Of a stretch of DNA of 64,000 nucleotides, positions 13,001-24,486 are shown piece by piece. The notes beneath the pieces are model-generated. The model ran no database searches. It saw only the letters and a program-made list of their open reading frames with translations, and had not been told where the DNA came from. The translations under genes and the position numbers were made by a program. The stretch is from Apiotrichum sp. Y4204. Lineage: Eukaryota; Basidiomycota; Tremellomycetes; Trichosporonales; Trichosporonaceae. Each line of letters starts with the position of its first letter. Within the stretch, counting starts at the first letter, position 1. Location: positions 310,001 through 374,000 of the forward strand of contig JAMYHL010000021.1 of the NCBI GenBank assembly GCA_025531455.1. The letters run 5' to 3'.

Positions 13001-13820
13001 AGGAAATCGCGCAACCTTACGCTGTAACAATAGTCAGACCACGGTCCCAGCTTGCCGTCTCGGTTACATCCCAGACAACGGAAAGAACGGAGAAGAGGCA
13101 CAGACTAACCGCACACACAGACGCACGCACGCATGTCAAATCTGGCGTACTCCGCCGCCACCTTCAGCCATCCAGTGCCCTTTCCAGTGCCCAGTATGAG
13201 TCGTACAGGGTCACTTGGGGCCATGGACCACCGCCATGAATCCGCCATGGATCCAAGGGGGGGCCACAATGGGTCAGATCACCATACCCTGCGGGGTCGG
13301 CATCTCGACTCGCACTCTCGGTATACTCTCCGCTCTAGCGCTAGCCGACCGATCGCGCTACTTCTGACATCCCTCTGACATCCCTCTGTTCCTCTGTCCC
13401 CTCGGGTCCCTTCTGTCCGCTGGCATCGGGCTCTACCTCGTCTGGATCTCTGGATCTCAGGCTATCTGCCTTACCTCGCCATGGACCGCGGTGACATCTC
13501 TAGTTCCCTTACCCGGCAAGCTCTCGTAGCGTGCTCTCTAACCCTCTCGCTCTTACCGGTCAACTTACCTGCTCTCTTCGCTTCCCTGAAGCGTAGCGCA
13601 CGCTCTTCACACCCTCTAGAGTTCTCTCCCCCGCTTCTCATGGAATCACAGACTGATCGCTGGACTGAGAGTCTCCCGCAGCCGATGAAAGCTATTTAAG
13701 AACCCCCCGTCGCAGGTCAATGCCCCCCCATCTTGCAACGAGTCTTCATTGCCCCTCCCACCAGCCTTACAGTCTTTACTTTTACCACTCTCAGGCCGAA
13801 TACCCGCTTTCACCAGCACA
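7071..13820. other. 6.75 kb gene-poor region
   Basis: The open frames here are short, overlap on both strands and show no domain, no sensible exon chain and no compositional sign of coding. There is a degenerate tandem repeat at 12944-13013 and a doubled CTGACATCCCT at about 13366-13388. The last few hundred bases before 13821 are pyrimidine-rich, as expected for the promoter and 5' UTR of the strongly biased CFEM gene. No tRNA or transposon ends were found. Confidence 0.5.
12944..13013. repeat. Degenerate tandem repeat (ATCACAGCGG / ATCGCAGAGG units)
   Basis: About six imperfect copies of a 10-12 nt unit: first ATCACAGCGGG-type, then AATCGCAGAGGG-type. It lies in non-coding DNA. Confidence 0.7.
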
Positions 13821-14730
13821 ATGAAGTTCGCTGTCCTCGCTGCTCTCGCCGTCGCCGCCGGTGTCACCGCCCAGGTTGAGTAAGTGTCTACCCCTTCCCC
13901 TATCCCACCCCCTTTTCCCCACCATCGACCGCACCGGGCCTCCGCACTACCTACCCGTTCCTGGCTGCATCCACGCAATGTCCCTCCTCCAACCAGCGTC
14001 CATATCCACTAACACCCCACCCAGCCCTTCCACCATCCCCCCCTGCATCCTCGGCTGCTCGAACGACGCCGCCGGCGCCGCCGGCTGCGCTGGTGCCACC
14101 GACGTTGCCTGCATCTGTGGCTCCGGCAAGGGTGCCTTCACCGCCTCGGCCACCACCTGCATCATCTCCAAGTGCCCCGACCTCGCCGCCCAGGCCCTCA
14201 GCATCCAGTCCGAGCTCTGCTCCAAGGGTCTCGCCGGCGGTGGTGCTCAGTCCTCGGCCGCTCCCCCTCCGGCCGAGTCGTCCGCCGCTCCCCCTCCCGC
14301 CGAGTCGTCGGCCGCTCCTCCTCCCGCCGAGTCGTCGGCCGCTCCTCCCCCCGCCGAGTCGTCGGCCGCTCCTCCCCCCTCCGGCTCCGCTGGTGGCGGC
14401 GCCACCCCCTCGGCGTCCTCGGCTGCTCCCCCCGCCGGCTCCGGTGGTACCAAGCCCCCGGCCTCGTCTGGTGCTCCCCCCGCCAAGCCCTCGTGCGACC
14501 CCCGCGGTGGCTCGGGTGCGTGCGCCAACCAGGACGTTCCCAAGGCTCCTCCCGTCACTCAGGCCAAGCCCTCGGCTGCTCCTCCCCCCTCGGCCGCCCC
14601 CTCGACCCCTGGCTCGAACGTCACCGCTGAGGGTGCCAACGCCAAGGCTGGCTCGTTCGGCTCGGTCAACAAGGCCTCGGTCGGCGCTGCCGCCCTCGCC
14701 GTCCTCGGCGCCGTCACTTTCGCTCTTTAA
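13821..14730 (+). CDS. CFEM-domain GPI-anchored cell-surface protein
   Basis: CFEM proteins are fungal surface proteins with eight conserved cysteines; several bind haem or act in adhesion. Exon 1 is 13821-13879 and exon 2 is 14025-14730, with a 145-nt intron, giving 254 aa. There is a clear signal peptide (MKFAVLAALAVAAGVTA). The CFEM core follows with eight cysteines (PPC, GC, GC, AC, IC, TC, KC, LC) at about residues 25-80. A Ser/Ala/Pro linker with SSAAPPPAE repeats comes next. The hydrophobic C-terminus (ASVGAAALAVLGAVTFAL) fits a GPI-attachment signal. Codon use is extremely C-biased, which suggests high expression. Whether it handles haem cannot be told from sequence. Confidence 0.93.
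14251..14384 (+). repeat. 27-nt coding repeat (SSAAPPPAE) in the CFEM protein
   Basis: Four to five near-identical 27-nt units encode SSAAPPPAE in the linker between the CFEM domain and the GPI signal. Such stretches often vary in copy number and act as a spacer projecting the domain from the wall. Confidence 0.85.
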
Positions 14731-15782
14731 AGTGGATATGGACATTGTCGGTCTCCGTTCCCCAGCCGCTTAAAAGCTAGTTTCTAAATACACTATCTGC
14801 CACATCACGCCGAAGATCTACTTCATGGACACTTTCTTCTTCCTTTCTTAATTTGTAGTCTGGACGCGGGCATGCGCCCATGCGTGCCGAAGTTGAGGTG
14901 ATGCGAAAACGTTTTACAACTGTGTTGCTTGGGACTTGTTGCAGCAGATCATCACATGCCTCGGCGACATGGTCCGGTGTTCGGAGGCTGTGTTTGTCTC
15001 TCCGGTTGAGTCACAGGTGTCACTCCTGTCGCCATTCGCGTCATCAAAGCAAGCATCTAGCATAGTACAAGCATCAGAACGGGGAAGACTGGGATACTCA
15101 TGCGGATGGGATGTTTTGCGGACTATCGACTCAATCGCGGTCACGGAACGGAGTTCTCAACGATCTACCAAACTCTGGGCCTGTGGGACACAAAGTGCCA
15201 CATTCCGCACAGACAGTGTGTGCGCAGCGCAGGCATCCCCGCCCGTACGGTGGGTTTCCGCAGTGCGCAGACCTCTCTAAGAAGCATATCAGCCTTGGAG
15301 CAACCATGATCCCAAGAAGCCAGGAGGCGAGTGGGGCGGGGAAGTGTAAGGGAAGCGAGCGGTGAGGCTCATCAAGGCGCCTCGAGGCAACAACGTATCT
15401 CCCCTACATCACAGCAGTGCCAGAAATCGCGGCATGCCGCCCGCCAGCCGCGGACCGCCTCGCGCGGGCCGCGGGCGCCGCGGCACTGAGCGTGGCGGTG
15501 TCGGGCGGCCTGATTCATTCACTTGCTTGTCACTTGGCCGCGCGGCATTGTGTTAGGCGGTGGAGGATGGCATCCGCGACGGATGGATGGCATGCGGCGT
15601 CGTTAGTCGGCATACCCGGCATACAGCGTACAGGGTGTTGTGCGCAGTGCGCACCGTATCCATAACTGTCCGATCTGACATGTTGTTCTTCATCTTACGA
15701 TACTGCGCAGGCCCCTCATTCAATACACTTCTTCACACGCTATTCATTCACTGTATCATGTACTGTATACTGCAGCTACAGC
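14731..15782. other. Convergent 3' flanks, no gene seen
   Basis: This lies between the 3' ends of the CFEM gene and the 77-aa gene. Open frames are short and unrelated to known families. Confidence 0.5.
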
Positions 15783-16332
15783 TCAGCCGTTGAGCTTCTT
15801 GAACTCCTCGGCGTTCTGGCGTCAGCACTGCCCTGTGAATCGCCCGGTATCAAGTACATGTCCCCTGCCGGCACCACACCGCAAAGCAATCCCCCTACAC
15901 TGACTCTCATTACTCACCTGCTCCTTGGATTTGGGCTGCTCGAGGCCCTGCGCGACCTGCGCCGAGGGGATGTTGGCGCCCGGCGGGGCCTGCACGGCGC
16001 TGACGGCGTCGGCGAGCTTGGACTGGGCAAAGTTCGGCGCATTGCCCAACTTGGCCGTGTCGTTCGGGTCGTTGGTCGTCGCCGGGTGGGGCTGGATGGT
16101 GAACTCTGCGGGAATGTTAGTACTGAGTGACAAGAGTGACAGTGGCTGGGTGAGGCGGTCGGTGGCAACTAAAACGACAGACTGCCTTTGGGCTGTGCAT
16201 CGTGCATCCGCCCTCGGTGCGATCTGCTCGGCTCGGTTATGCGCCGTCACGGCCGCAACTACTTGTGGCGTATGGATCGTGGATCGAGGACGGCCCGACA
16301 GACGACAAAAGGTACTCACGCTGCTCGGACAT
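15783..16332 (-). CDS. Small hydrophilic protein, 77 aa, function unknown
   Basis: Three exons on the minus strand, 16332-16320 (13 nt), 16105-15918 and 15815-15783, join in frame to a 77-aa protein starting MSEQQFTIQPHPATTNDPND and ending EEFKKLNG. Splice sites are canonical (GTGAG donors, CGCAG and CGCCAG acceptors). It has no cysteine, signal peptide or membrane segment and is rich in Ala, Gln, Asn and Pro, so it is probably a soluble, largely disordered protein. I do not recognise a family. The two introns (214 and 92 nt) are long for this genome. The clean phase through all junctions supports it as a real gene. Confidence 0.75.
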
Positions 16333-17797
16333 GATGTGGATGGTTTGGAAGGCGATTGCGTGTCGGACTTGTCCTTGTGGGTTCTTAAGTGCATGGCCCA
16401 GTGTTTGTGACCACCATGTGCTGTTGGCGGCTGGCGGCTGGCGGCTGGCCCGGCTGGCTGACTCTGGGCTGGGTGGCGACCGCTTGTTATGCGTGGACCG
16501 GGTCTGTGGGGTGGGCACTGACGTCATTCAAGCTGATTCACACGTCATTCTGGCGTGGGGTGCATGTGTGCCGAGTGTGCCGGTAGCGTGGCCAGGTCGA
16601 GTGTGGCATGTGGCACTCTTGTCGCTGGCGTCGAAGACGGCTTGAGACGACAGCAGGCCGTGAAGAGCACGGGACAGCTGTGGTTCGGGGCACTGTCGGG
16701 AAGGAGAATAAGTCTCATTACAGGCTGAGTCCAGCTGCAAATATCCCAGTGGCTGTGGCAGCTTGGTTTAGTCTAACTGCCGGCGGCCTTCAGTAGCGAG
16801 CATGCAGCCACCGACGGTGAACAATACCCCTGGTGTCGTCAAGCGTCGCTCGAAAATCAGTAGGTTGGGTCTAATATCATAAAAGTACAGATATAGGACG
16901 TTTGGCTCGGGGTTGTTTGGAGCAACTCTGTACAGACACATTCTCTTGCTTTTTTGGGTCCTTTCACTTTTTTGTCATTTAATGTGATTTCTTTTCCATT
17001 TGCATACATCGTGACATGGGAGTGATCAAGCTCCGGGTTGTAGAGAGCCGGATATAACGCTGAGCTTGGAGGTGTTCCCAGGCTTGTCTTGCTTTTGTGC
17101 ACTCTCGATACGCGTGAAGCACCGCCAAATTATGTCTGTCGCCCGTTTGCATCCATTCTCCCCATCGTCAACTCCCCATTACGGCCATTATTTCTAGACG
17201 ACGACTACATAACATCGGAGTGAGCGGAGACGGGCAAAACCCCCTCTCTAAACAACACCAGAGCCCAGCCAGATGTATGAGGGTGAATGGGAGAAAAGTG
17301 AAGAGACAGGAAGACGACAATACATCCCGGCCCCAACCCGCTCATTCTGTTGAGCAACTTGCCTTACCAGACAGCCACCGCATGTCCGCTGCTGCTGAAA
17401 AGTCCCGCTTTTAGCTTGAGGCAGCTTCCAATCTCAAGTACAATGCTTGTAAACGCCCTGCTCGCCGCGTTGCCCACGACTAGATAAAGACTGGATGTAC
17501 AGAGATGGCCGAACGAGCCATTCGGGGGGTGCCACTTCCGAGTCCGGAGAACCCTCCGATCTCCGCATCCATTGTTTTCGCAGTTTGCCACTTTGAACCA
17601 CTTCTCAACACACTTCCATTCCGATCCCCATCTCTGATCCCCATTCCCCATTCTCGACAAAGCGACAAGCGACGTGTCCTCGACATCTCGATTACGAGCA
17701 TTCTCGGCGACTTGACCGCGACGTTGATCGGATCCGGCATTCCGCATGCGCTAGTCCGCCGCCGCCCGTCGGAAACGAGGCTCACACGACTCACGAC
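16333..17797. other. Divergent intergenic region
   Basis: This separates the 77-aa gene (minus) from the FHA/G-patch gene (plus) and must hold both promoters. A minus-strand open frame at 16857-17102 has no supporting features. No RNA gene was seen. Confidence 0.5.
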
Positions 17798-19269
17798 ATG
17801 GCTGGTCCGGCGGCGTCGGCCTCCGCCGCGACATTGGCCTCAGCGTCGACATCTCAAGCTCCAGGAACACAGTCCTCGGATTCAGAATGGACGTGGGACG
17901 CCTCCCTCGGCGTATACTATCAGCCCATGAGTGGGATGTACGCCCTCGCGACGGAGGACGGATGGACGTACCTCACCCCCGAGGAGCTGGCGCGGAACCA
18001 CGACGCAGGGCGCGGAACGAATCATCGCGACGACGCGGCGGGAGATAGTCCCGTGGGGCTTGAGGAAGGTGAGGTGGAGGACGATGTGGGGTGGGGCGGA
18101 CTTATGGACCCGGACAAGCTCGCGCGCGTGGTCGCGGACCAGCAGCGGCAGCAGACGGCAAATGGCGAGGATACCGACCGGGAGCGAGATAAAGATTGGG
18201 AGCGGGAACGGGAACGGGAACTACAATCCCAGCGACATCCGGCCTATTCGAATGGATACGGTGGGACGAGGAGGAGACGGTTTCGCGCGCGACGCCGGAC
18301 CCGTCCGCGCTCTTGCGGTTTGTCGTGCGGCGGTCCAAGGCGCTCGAGCGCGGGGCTGTCGCGGTGCTCGACGCGCGTGAGGGCGGCGTGCAGCTCGGCC
18401 GGGACCGGTGTGAGGCTGGGGGAACGGCGCGCGTGCGCATCCGCGAGATGGAGGTCAGCAAGACGCATGCGCTGGTGTATTTCGGCCGCGGGGGAGAAGA
18501 CGAGGCGGAGGAGGAAGGGTGGTGGATCGTCGATCTCGGATCCACGCTCGGGACGTACGTCGCGCACCGCGGCGAACCCGATCCGCACCGTCTCTCAGAG
18601 GCAAAGTGCGCATCGCGGCCATATCCCCTCCGCCACCTGTCGGTCGTGACGGTGGGCACGACGACATTTGTCGCGCATGTGCACGCCGACTGGCCGTGCG
18701 ACGAGTGCCAGCTCGCGGGGAATACGCAGATCGCGCTCGACGACGGTAAAGGCGACAAACAGGGGACCGAGACGGCGGAGAGCTCGCCCGCCCCCTCGGG
18801 CCGCCTCGCCCTTGACGCGGGACAGCGCCGCGGCGAACGCCAGCTCAAGCGCAAACTCGAGCTCTCAGCACTGAAAGATACGCTGCTGGGCAAGGAGGCG
18901 CGGGCGGCGACGCATGCAGCGCAGTACATCGATCGATCGGCACAGCGCCGCAGACTACACGGCTCGTCGCCACCGCGCAACAAACTCGCTCCAACTACCT
19001 CCACCTCCACGGCTTCCGCGGGCGTCATCGCCGCCGAGCCCACGGGCCCATCACTGGCGTCGCGCGCGATGCTCGCCAAACACGGGTGGAGCGAGGGCCA
19101 GGGTCTCGGCCGCCAGCGGGACGGCCGCGCGGAGCCCGTCGTCGCGACGCAGCGTAACGAACGGGCGGGTCTCGGCGCACGCGGCGAGAAGCGCGATGTC
19201 GAGGTGCTCGGGGATGGGGGGTGGAAGGCGCGCGGGATGCGGCGGAGGTGGGATGAGGTCGCGCGATGA
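17798..19269 (+). CDS. OCRE-FHA-G-patch protein (AGGF1-like)
   Basis: The architecture matches AGGF1-type proteins, which are nuclear and linked to RNA processing. Two exons (17798-18068 and 18233-19269; 164-nt intron) give 435 aa. An OCRE-like aromatic motif (WTWDASLGVYYQPMSGMYA) is at about residues 31-60. An FHA domain at about 115-215 shows VQLGRDRC, EVSKTHALVYF and DLGSTLGTYV, a phosphothreonine-binding fold. A G-patch near 362-405 (LAKHGWSEGQGLG) would contact a DEAH helicase. The two reading frames can only be joined by the GTGAGG donor at 18069 and an acceptor after 18192; CCCAG at 18232 is preferred. The intron choice removes an acidic stretch and should be confirmed. Confidence 0.88.
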
Positions 19270-20169
19270 CTGGCATATGCATTTACGTAGATACTCACTC
19301 GGGGTCCAGCAGCATTACCACTAACTGATAACTGATGGGACGGTTTCGGAGACCGCGACCGGCTTGTCCGTCACAAGCCGTGTCGCCCACGAATACTGAT
19401 GGGGGCCGATCGGGACTGTATGACGTGAGCCCGCCGGTCGCAGATATTTACGCCAATGAACCCCGACACACCAAGGTCTGAGCGGCCTCGATTGCCAGTT
19501 GGCCCTGATGCCGGACGCGGCGTGATCAGATCTTGGCTTTTGCCCGAGATGAATAATTTTACCGAGGTGTGGGCATGGTTCATGCGGAGCGGCGCTGAGG
19601 CAGGTTCGAGCGGCACGGGTCGTGGACAGAGGTGAGGATAGTGGCCAAGCGCCGACGACCTGGTCTCCGCATCATCGACCGAATGATGCTTGGTTTGTCT
19701 GACTTGCGACTTGAGACTTGAGACTTGCGACCCGCGACATGAGACCTGATGTCCTCCGGTCAGCCGAGTCGTACACCCGAGACGCGAGACGCCGCGGAAA
19801 AACCTGATATCAATATATCAGATACAGGGCACAAGGGCAACTACTGTATCCGAATTCCGCAGCGGTGAGTTTGTTTTATACATGGGGGAAACAAGTCCGA
19901 TTGACCGCCCAGCGTCTTCCGAGACTTGGCACATGCCAACGCCTCTGTCAGTACTGCTGTGCTTCCAGATCTTCGAATGTTGTACAACATGCATGTTGGG
20001 TGTGCTACTATGAATCCCCTGGACATGCTCGAGCGCCGCTCGGGTCGTGGACAGACTCGTTTTGCGTTCTTTTGCTCGCTGCGTCGTCGGTCGTGCGCGC
20101 GCAGCCTCGCACTCCGAAATGGTTGAAATAATCCTTGTCGTCGACGGGTGGGTTTCTAGACTAGACAAC
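19270..20169. other. Convergent 3' flanks with a short tandem repeat
   Basis: Non-coding DNA between two convergent genes. A GACTTGNGACTTG repeat cluster lies at 19701-19753; otherwise nothing was recognised. Confidence 0.5.
19701..19753. repeat. GACTTG(A/C)-type tandem heptamer cluster
   Basis: It reads GACTTGC, GACTTGA, GACTTGA, GACTTGC, then the decayed copies GACCCGC, GACATGA and GACCTGA. The same heptamer family recurs, in either orientation, at about 28331, 47621 and 56632. Confidence 0.8.
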
Positions 20170-21428
20170 TTAGGCCTCGTAGTCCTCCTTGTTGGGAGGG
20201 GGAGCCTTGGCGGCGTCGATCATGCGCTTGACGCGCTCGTAGACGGTGAAGACGATGGCCTGGCCGGGGGCGACACGGAGGACACGCGGGGTGATACCCT
20301 TGTAGAAGGCCGAGACACCCTCGTTCTTGAACATGTCGCCGGCAACCTTCTTGAAACGGCCAAAGGCGGTCTCGCCGGGGACCTTGGAGGCCTTCTGGAT
20401 ACGGGTCTTGATGGTGTCAATGGGAGCGTTCGAGAAGGGACCCATGGCACCCGAGACGAGACCGAGAACAAGGGTCTGGTACGAGGGAAGACCAGTGTCC
20501 TTGTACTGAGGCTGCCACTCCGAGGCCCACTTCTTGAAGTACTGGTAGGCGGTGAAGTTGACACCCTGGTTGGTGGCCTGACGGAGAGCAGTGAGGGCGA
20601 CACCGCGGTAGAGGGTCGAGAAGCCCTCCTCGCGGACAATGGTGTAGAGCGCGTGGGCGGCGTTACGGTAGCGGGGAATGTCGGTGGGGTCGGCGAGCGA
20701 GTGCTGCTGGGCCTGGAGACGGATCTTCACGACCTCCATAGGGTTGACGACGAGGACGGCCTCGGTCGCACCGGCACCAAGACCGGCGATGAAGATGTTG
20801 GCGGGCGTGAGCTTGCCGTCCGGGCCGGTGAGCCACTGCTTGTAGACTGGAGTCAGTGGGAAGTCATAAAGGGGTGAACCGCTTTTACTCACGCTCGAAC
20901 GAAGCGAAACGGATGGCCATCTTGGGGACGATACCGGTAACGACGGCACCGAGACCCTTGTAGAGACCGAGAGGGGTCTCACGGGCAACAATCTGCTTGC
21001 CGGTAGCGAAGAAGCCAAGAGGCTTGCCCTAGGGGGTTAGCCGAATGTTCATTAGGGAGCTTAGGCCGCCGCGCGGCTCGCCAAAGTACTCACGCCGGGG
21101 CCACGGCCCTTCCTGGAGAGCTGCATGCGGACCTTGATGGTGTCAAGGGGGTGGCTGTCGGTCAGTACTGTGCCAAACGCCGCTCCGATCGTCAGAGAGA
21201 CTCCACGGGGTCACGCGAGCTGGACCCAAGGCAGACAAGGTAGTGGGCTGAGCCACTCTAGCCGAGTACCTTCCTCGGCGTCCGCCCGCGATGGCGCCCG
21301 TGCACCGCCGACTCTGCACCGCTCGTCGCCTCCTCTATAACTCACCAGACAAGGGCCTCAGCAAGACCGGCGGTACCACCGGCGATCAGGTGGGTGCTGA
21401 GGGGCACGTTCTTCTTCTGGCCAGACAT
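20170..21428 (-). CDS. SFC1: Mitochondrial succinate/fumarate carrier
   Basis: This inner-membrane carrier exchanges cytosolic succinate for matrix fumarate, needed for gluconeogenic growth on acetate or ethanol. Four exons (21428-21346, 21154-21094, 21028-20893, 20846-20170) give 318 aa, typical of the SLC25 family. The three mitochondrial-carrier signatures are all present: HPLDTIKVRMQ, NPMEVVKIRLQAQ and APIDTIKTRIQ. The residues around them (GLGAVVTGIVPKMAIRF, YRGVALTALRQATNQG, SNAPIDTIKTR) match fungal Sfc1/Acr1 rather than the citrate carrier. Six transmembrane helices are implied. The start (MSGQKKNVPLSTHLIAGGTA) matches the family N-terminus, and each intron has a CTGAC- or CTAAC-like branch site. 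Confidence 0.95.
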
Positions 21429-24400
21429 TGTGACTAGGTTTCGGGTGGTGGAGAGAGGGGGAGAGAGATAGTAGCTAGGAGAGCTGTTTCCGTGGTGGAG
21501 TAATGATGCGACGAGAGAGACGACGACGACGACGACAACCGATGCTAGTGCGGTGCTTGCAGATGCGAAAGAGTGGTGAGTGAAGAGGTGCTAAGAAGAA
21601 AGAAGAAAGAGAAAGAGGGGGGACCGAGATGGAGAGTGGGGTAATAACTGTTTTTTCTTGTGCCGGAGGAGCACCCGAGACGACGAGATGGATGTCGTCG
21701 TAGCGATTGGATCAGAGAGACTCTGTGTGTGGTGTGATTGCGACTCTGAATGCTGCCGATGCTGTGATGCTGCTCCTCCTCTTCGACTTCTTGATTACCC
21801 GAGCTCTCTGCCCAGCCAAAGCCCAAGCGCATCACCGCCGACGTCAGGCACGGGATACTGGAGTGCAACTCGCTCCAATCTCCACCCCCTCTCTTTCCGT
21901 CATCCCCGAGTTCTAATCAAAGTCAAATGAATGCATACAAGCTGCAAGCGGTTTGTTGCTAATGCATCACCATTACTCATTAGCATGCATGGCACACCTT
22001 TTCCGGATTATAGCCGGCCCCATCTCAATCTTCTGAAAGGGGGCTGGTTGCACCGACCTTTTTTCCCGGTTTGCCCGTCGGCAGTAATCGGATTTCGCAC
22101 CATGATCTACGGGCACACTTTGGCTTTCTGTTGATCGTTGACAATCGTCCACAGCCATTTGCTGGGCCTTTGCAGAGGAGGCCCCTCTTACTCCCTCTTA
22201 CTCCCCCCCTCGATCTCCTCCCCCGCTGTCCCCGCGGCCCCCCAGTGCCCGTCCTCCGAACACGCGCTCTCCTGCTCTCCTCTCCCCCAGGGCGCCCCAA
22301 CGCGCCAACCCACAACTGCAGTCAGGCCCACCATCCCAATCTCTCCAAACCTCGAACCCCGACGGCATACGGCCTTGAGCCGGGGGCACTCGGCCTCACG
22401 GAGGTCCACGGCCCACGGTCCACCCGATCTCCTGCCCCGACGCCAGGCCGACAACAGATCAAATGCCAGGCCCAACTGCCATTGATCGCCTGAGACGCCT
22501 GCGCGCGCCAGAACCCTCCTGGCCTCTTGTTGGCTGCGCTGAACGGGCCGGAGGATGTACACCCGATGATTAGATGGTCTCGCGACCTGACCTGCGTCGC
22601 GTGTCATGCGTGTCAGAAAGTTTGGCAGGGTGTCTCAAGAATGGCCGCAACACCACCCCTTCACCCGGCGGCACCTCCGACCGCCGCTCCGTGCTTGCAG
22701 ACCACGGCCCACGGCCGCCCGCAGGTGTAGGAGATCGCCGATAGCGTGCTCCATGTTCACCAAGGGCAATACTGCGTGAAGCTCGTAGCTTGCAGCTTGC
22801 TTGTAGCGCCGCATATCATCAATGCATCACCGGCCGTCGATCGTGTATAGGACGCCCCACGCCCAGCGGCGCTATTTGTCCTACAGTCAAGGTCACTAGG
22901 GCACGGCGGCCCCGCATTACGTGCTCCCCCGCCGTCAATCGGCCATTCGGATTGCAGCTAAATACATGGGACTCGGCAATTCCCTCGTACACCATCCTCC
23001 CTCCGCGCCAGTAGCTCCCGCCCGCTACGGGCCGTGCAGAACCGCGCCAGCTCCAGATAGAGCATTGAAGACGCTGCATGCATTGACTCCCCTGTCGCCG
23101 TCGTCACCTCTAAGCTGCAGAACTTGGTCTGCTGGTCCCGACAATCTGCCGGCTCGGCTGGGAAGATCTTCCGAGCGGCGATTACAGTTAGCCGAAGTCA
23201 CGTGTATCGGCTCCACTGGTGAATATGTGGTGCGGCCCACCGCACCGCGTCATGCATATGCGTGTGGCATCGACGTTGCTCGACTCGTGATTATCAGACC
23301 TGCGTATCCTCTCGCTCCCGATGATGTCGATGAGGGGCTGACGGGGACCTCCCACTAACCAGTCTTGCAGTCTCTGGCTGCTACAGGAATGCAGGACCAT
23401 TACCGGTTCAGAGTGGCCGGTGCCCGGATGAGAGTTTACCGGAGGGCCCCGCTGAGCATTCCGTACACGTTAGACACGCTGTGACTCAACATCGGTACGC
23501 GATCGTGCACGATGCAGCCCAAGTCGTACTGTACCCGGCTGCGACGCGGCTTGTGCAGACCTTCTTCCAACTCGGCCTTGCATCCTTGCTGTTATTAAAA
23601 GCACGTTATCTGCACTACTATTCTGATGGGCCGATCGTGCGGTGTGGTTTGAGGTGTGGCGTTCAGGAAGGAAAATACTCGGATCGGGTCGGGAGGTAGC
23701 CGCTTGAGCCGTTTGAGCATTCGCCGCACGCCCACCCAACGACAGCCGATAAAGGCTGGATGGATAACGGAGCACTTGGGTGGCGTGACTGTCTTCTGGG
23801 ACGGCCGAAACGTGAACAATAACTTGCCCTCTCGCCGATTAAGGATTCGGAGCCGTCTGCGCGATCAGACAACATGGCGAACACGGCGACGCGTGCCCGT
23901 GTACCTCGAGTCGGTCGGTGTCGCAGGGCGGGATGTTGTCGTATAATCACAATCCTTTGTGTGTATGAGACTTGGTGTAGGTATGTTTGGTCCAGCGGAC
24001 ACCGACTCCCATCTTGTGTCCCATCCTTTGTTCCTTCTTGCCCCATCGTTCTTCGTCACTGGAGAAGATTGGTCTCGACTTATTCATGAATCGGTGCCGC
24101 AGACGCATGTTAACGGTATCTCCTCCCCGGTTATCTTATCAAAGATCGATTCACACGTGAATCAGGTCCAGCTCCTCTGTGGATCTGTGGCGAGAACCGG
24201 CAGTTTAAGTGGGGGGACATCGTGTCGATCCGCTCCAGTCCAAGATCTCGGCCACTCGGCAAGGTCCTTCCAACTCGCCAGCTCGCCACCTCGTTATCGC
24301 CTGTGCCACAATCCTGCAGCTTGCGGCACTTACTATACATCGGTCACATAGATATTATTGATGAGGTATTGCGTAGGGCCGGAGCGGCCAGCCGGCGGTG

Positions 24401-24486
24401 CGGTCCCATTGGGGACTGGGCTATTCCGCCGAGACATACAAATATTAATCTTTCCTCTTCTCCTCCCTCCCTCTCCTCCTCTTCCG
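21429..24486. other. 3 kb intergenic region
   Basis: Upstream of the carrier gene (minus) and downstream of the transporter gene (minus). The first 400 bases are rich in GA/CT and CGA repeats, typical of a promoter and 5' UTR. No coding region, tRNA or mobile element was recognised. Confidence 0.5.

Noticed and set aside
13951..14745. 264-codon minus-strand Gly/Arg-rich open frame
   Set aside because: Antisense of the CFEM gene's Ala/Pro repeats; the plus strand has a signal peptide, an eight-cysteine CFEM and a GPI signal.
16857..17102. 81-codon minus-strand frame in the divergent promoter
   Set aside because: Plausible composition but no homology, no introns and no upstream signals; kept only as a note.
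18102..19298. 398-codon minus-strand open frame
   Set aside because: It is the antisense shadow of the FHA/G-patch gene in GC-rich sequence; it has no domain and low-complexity Arg/Ser composition.
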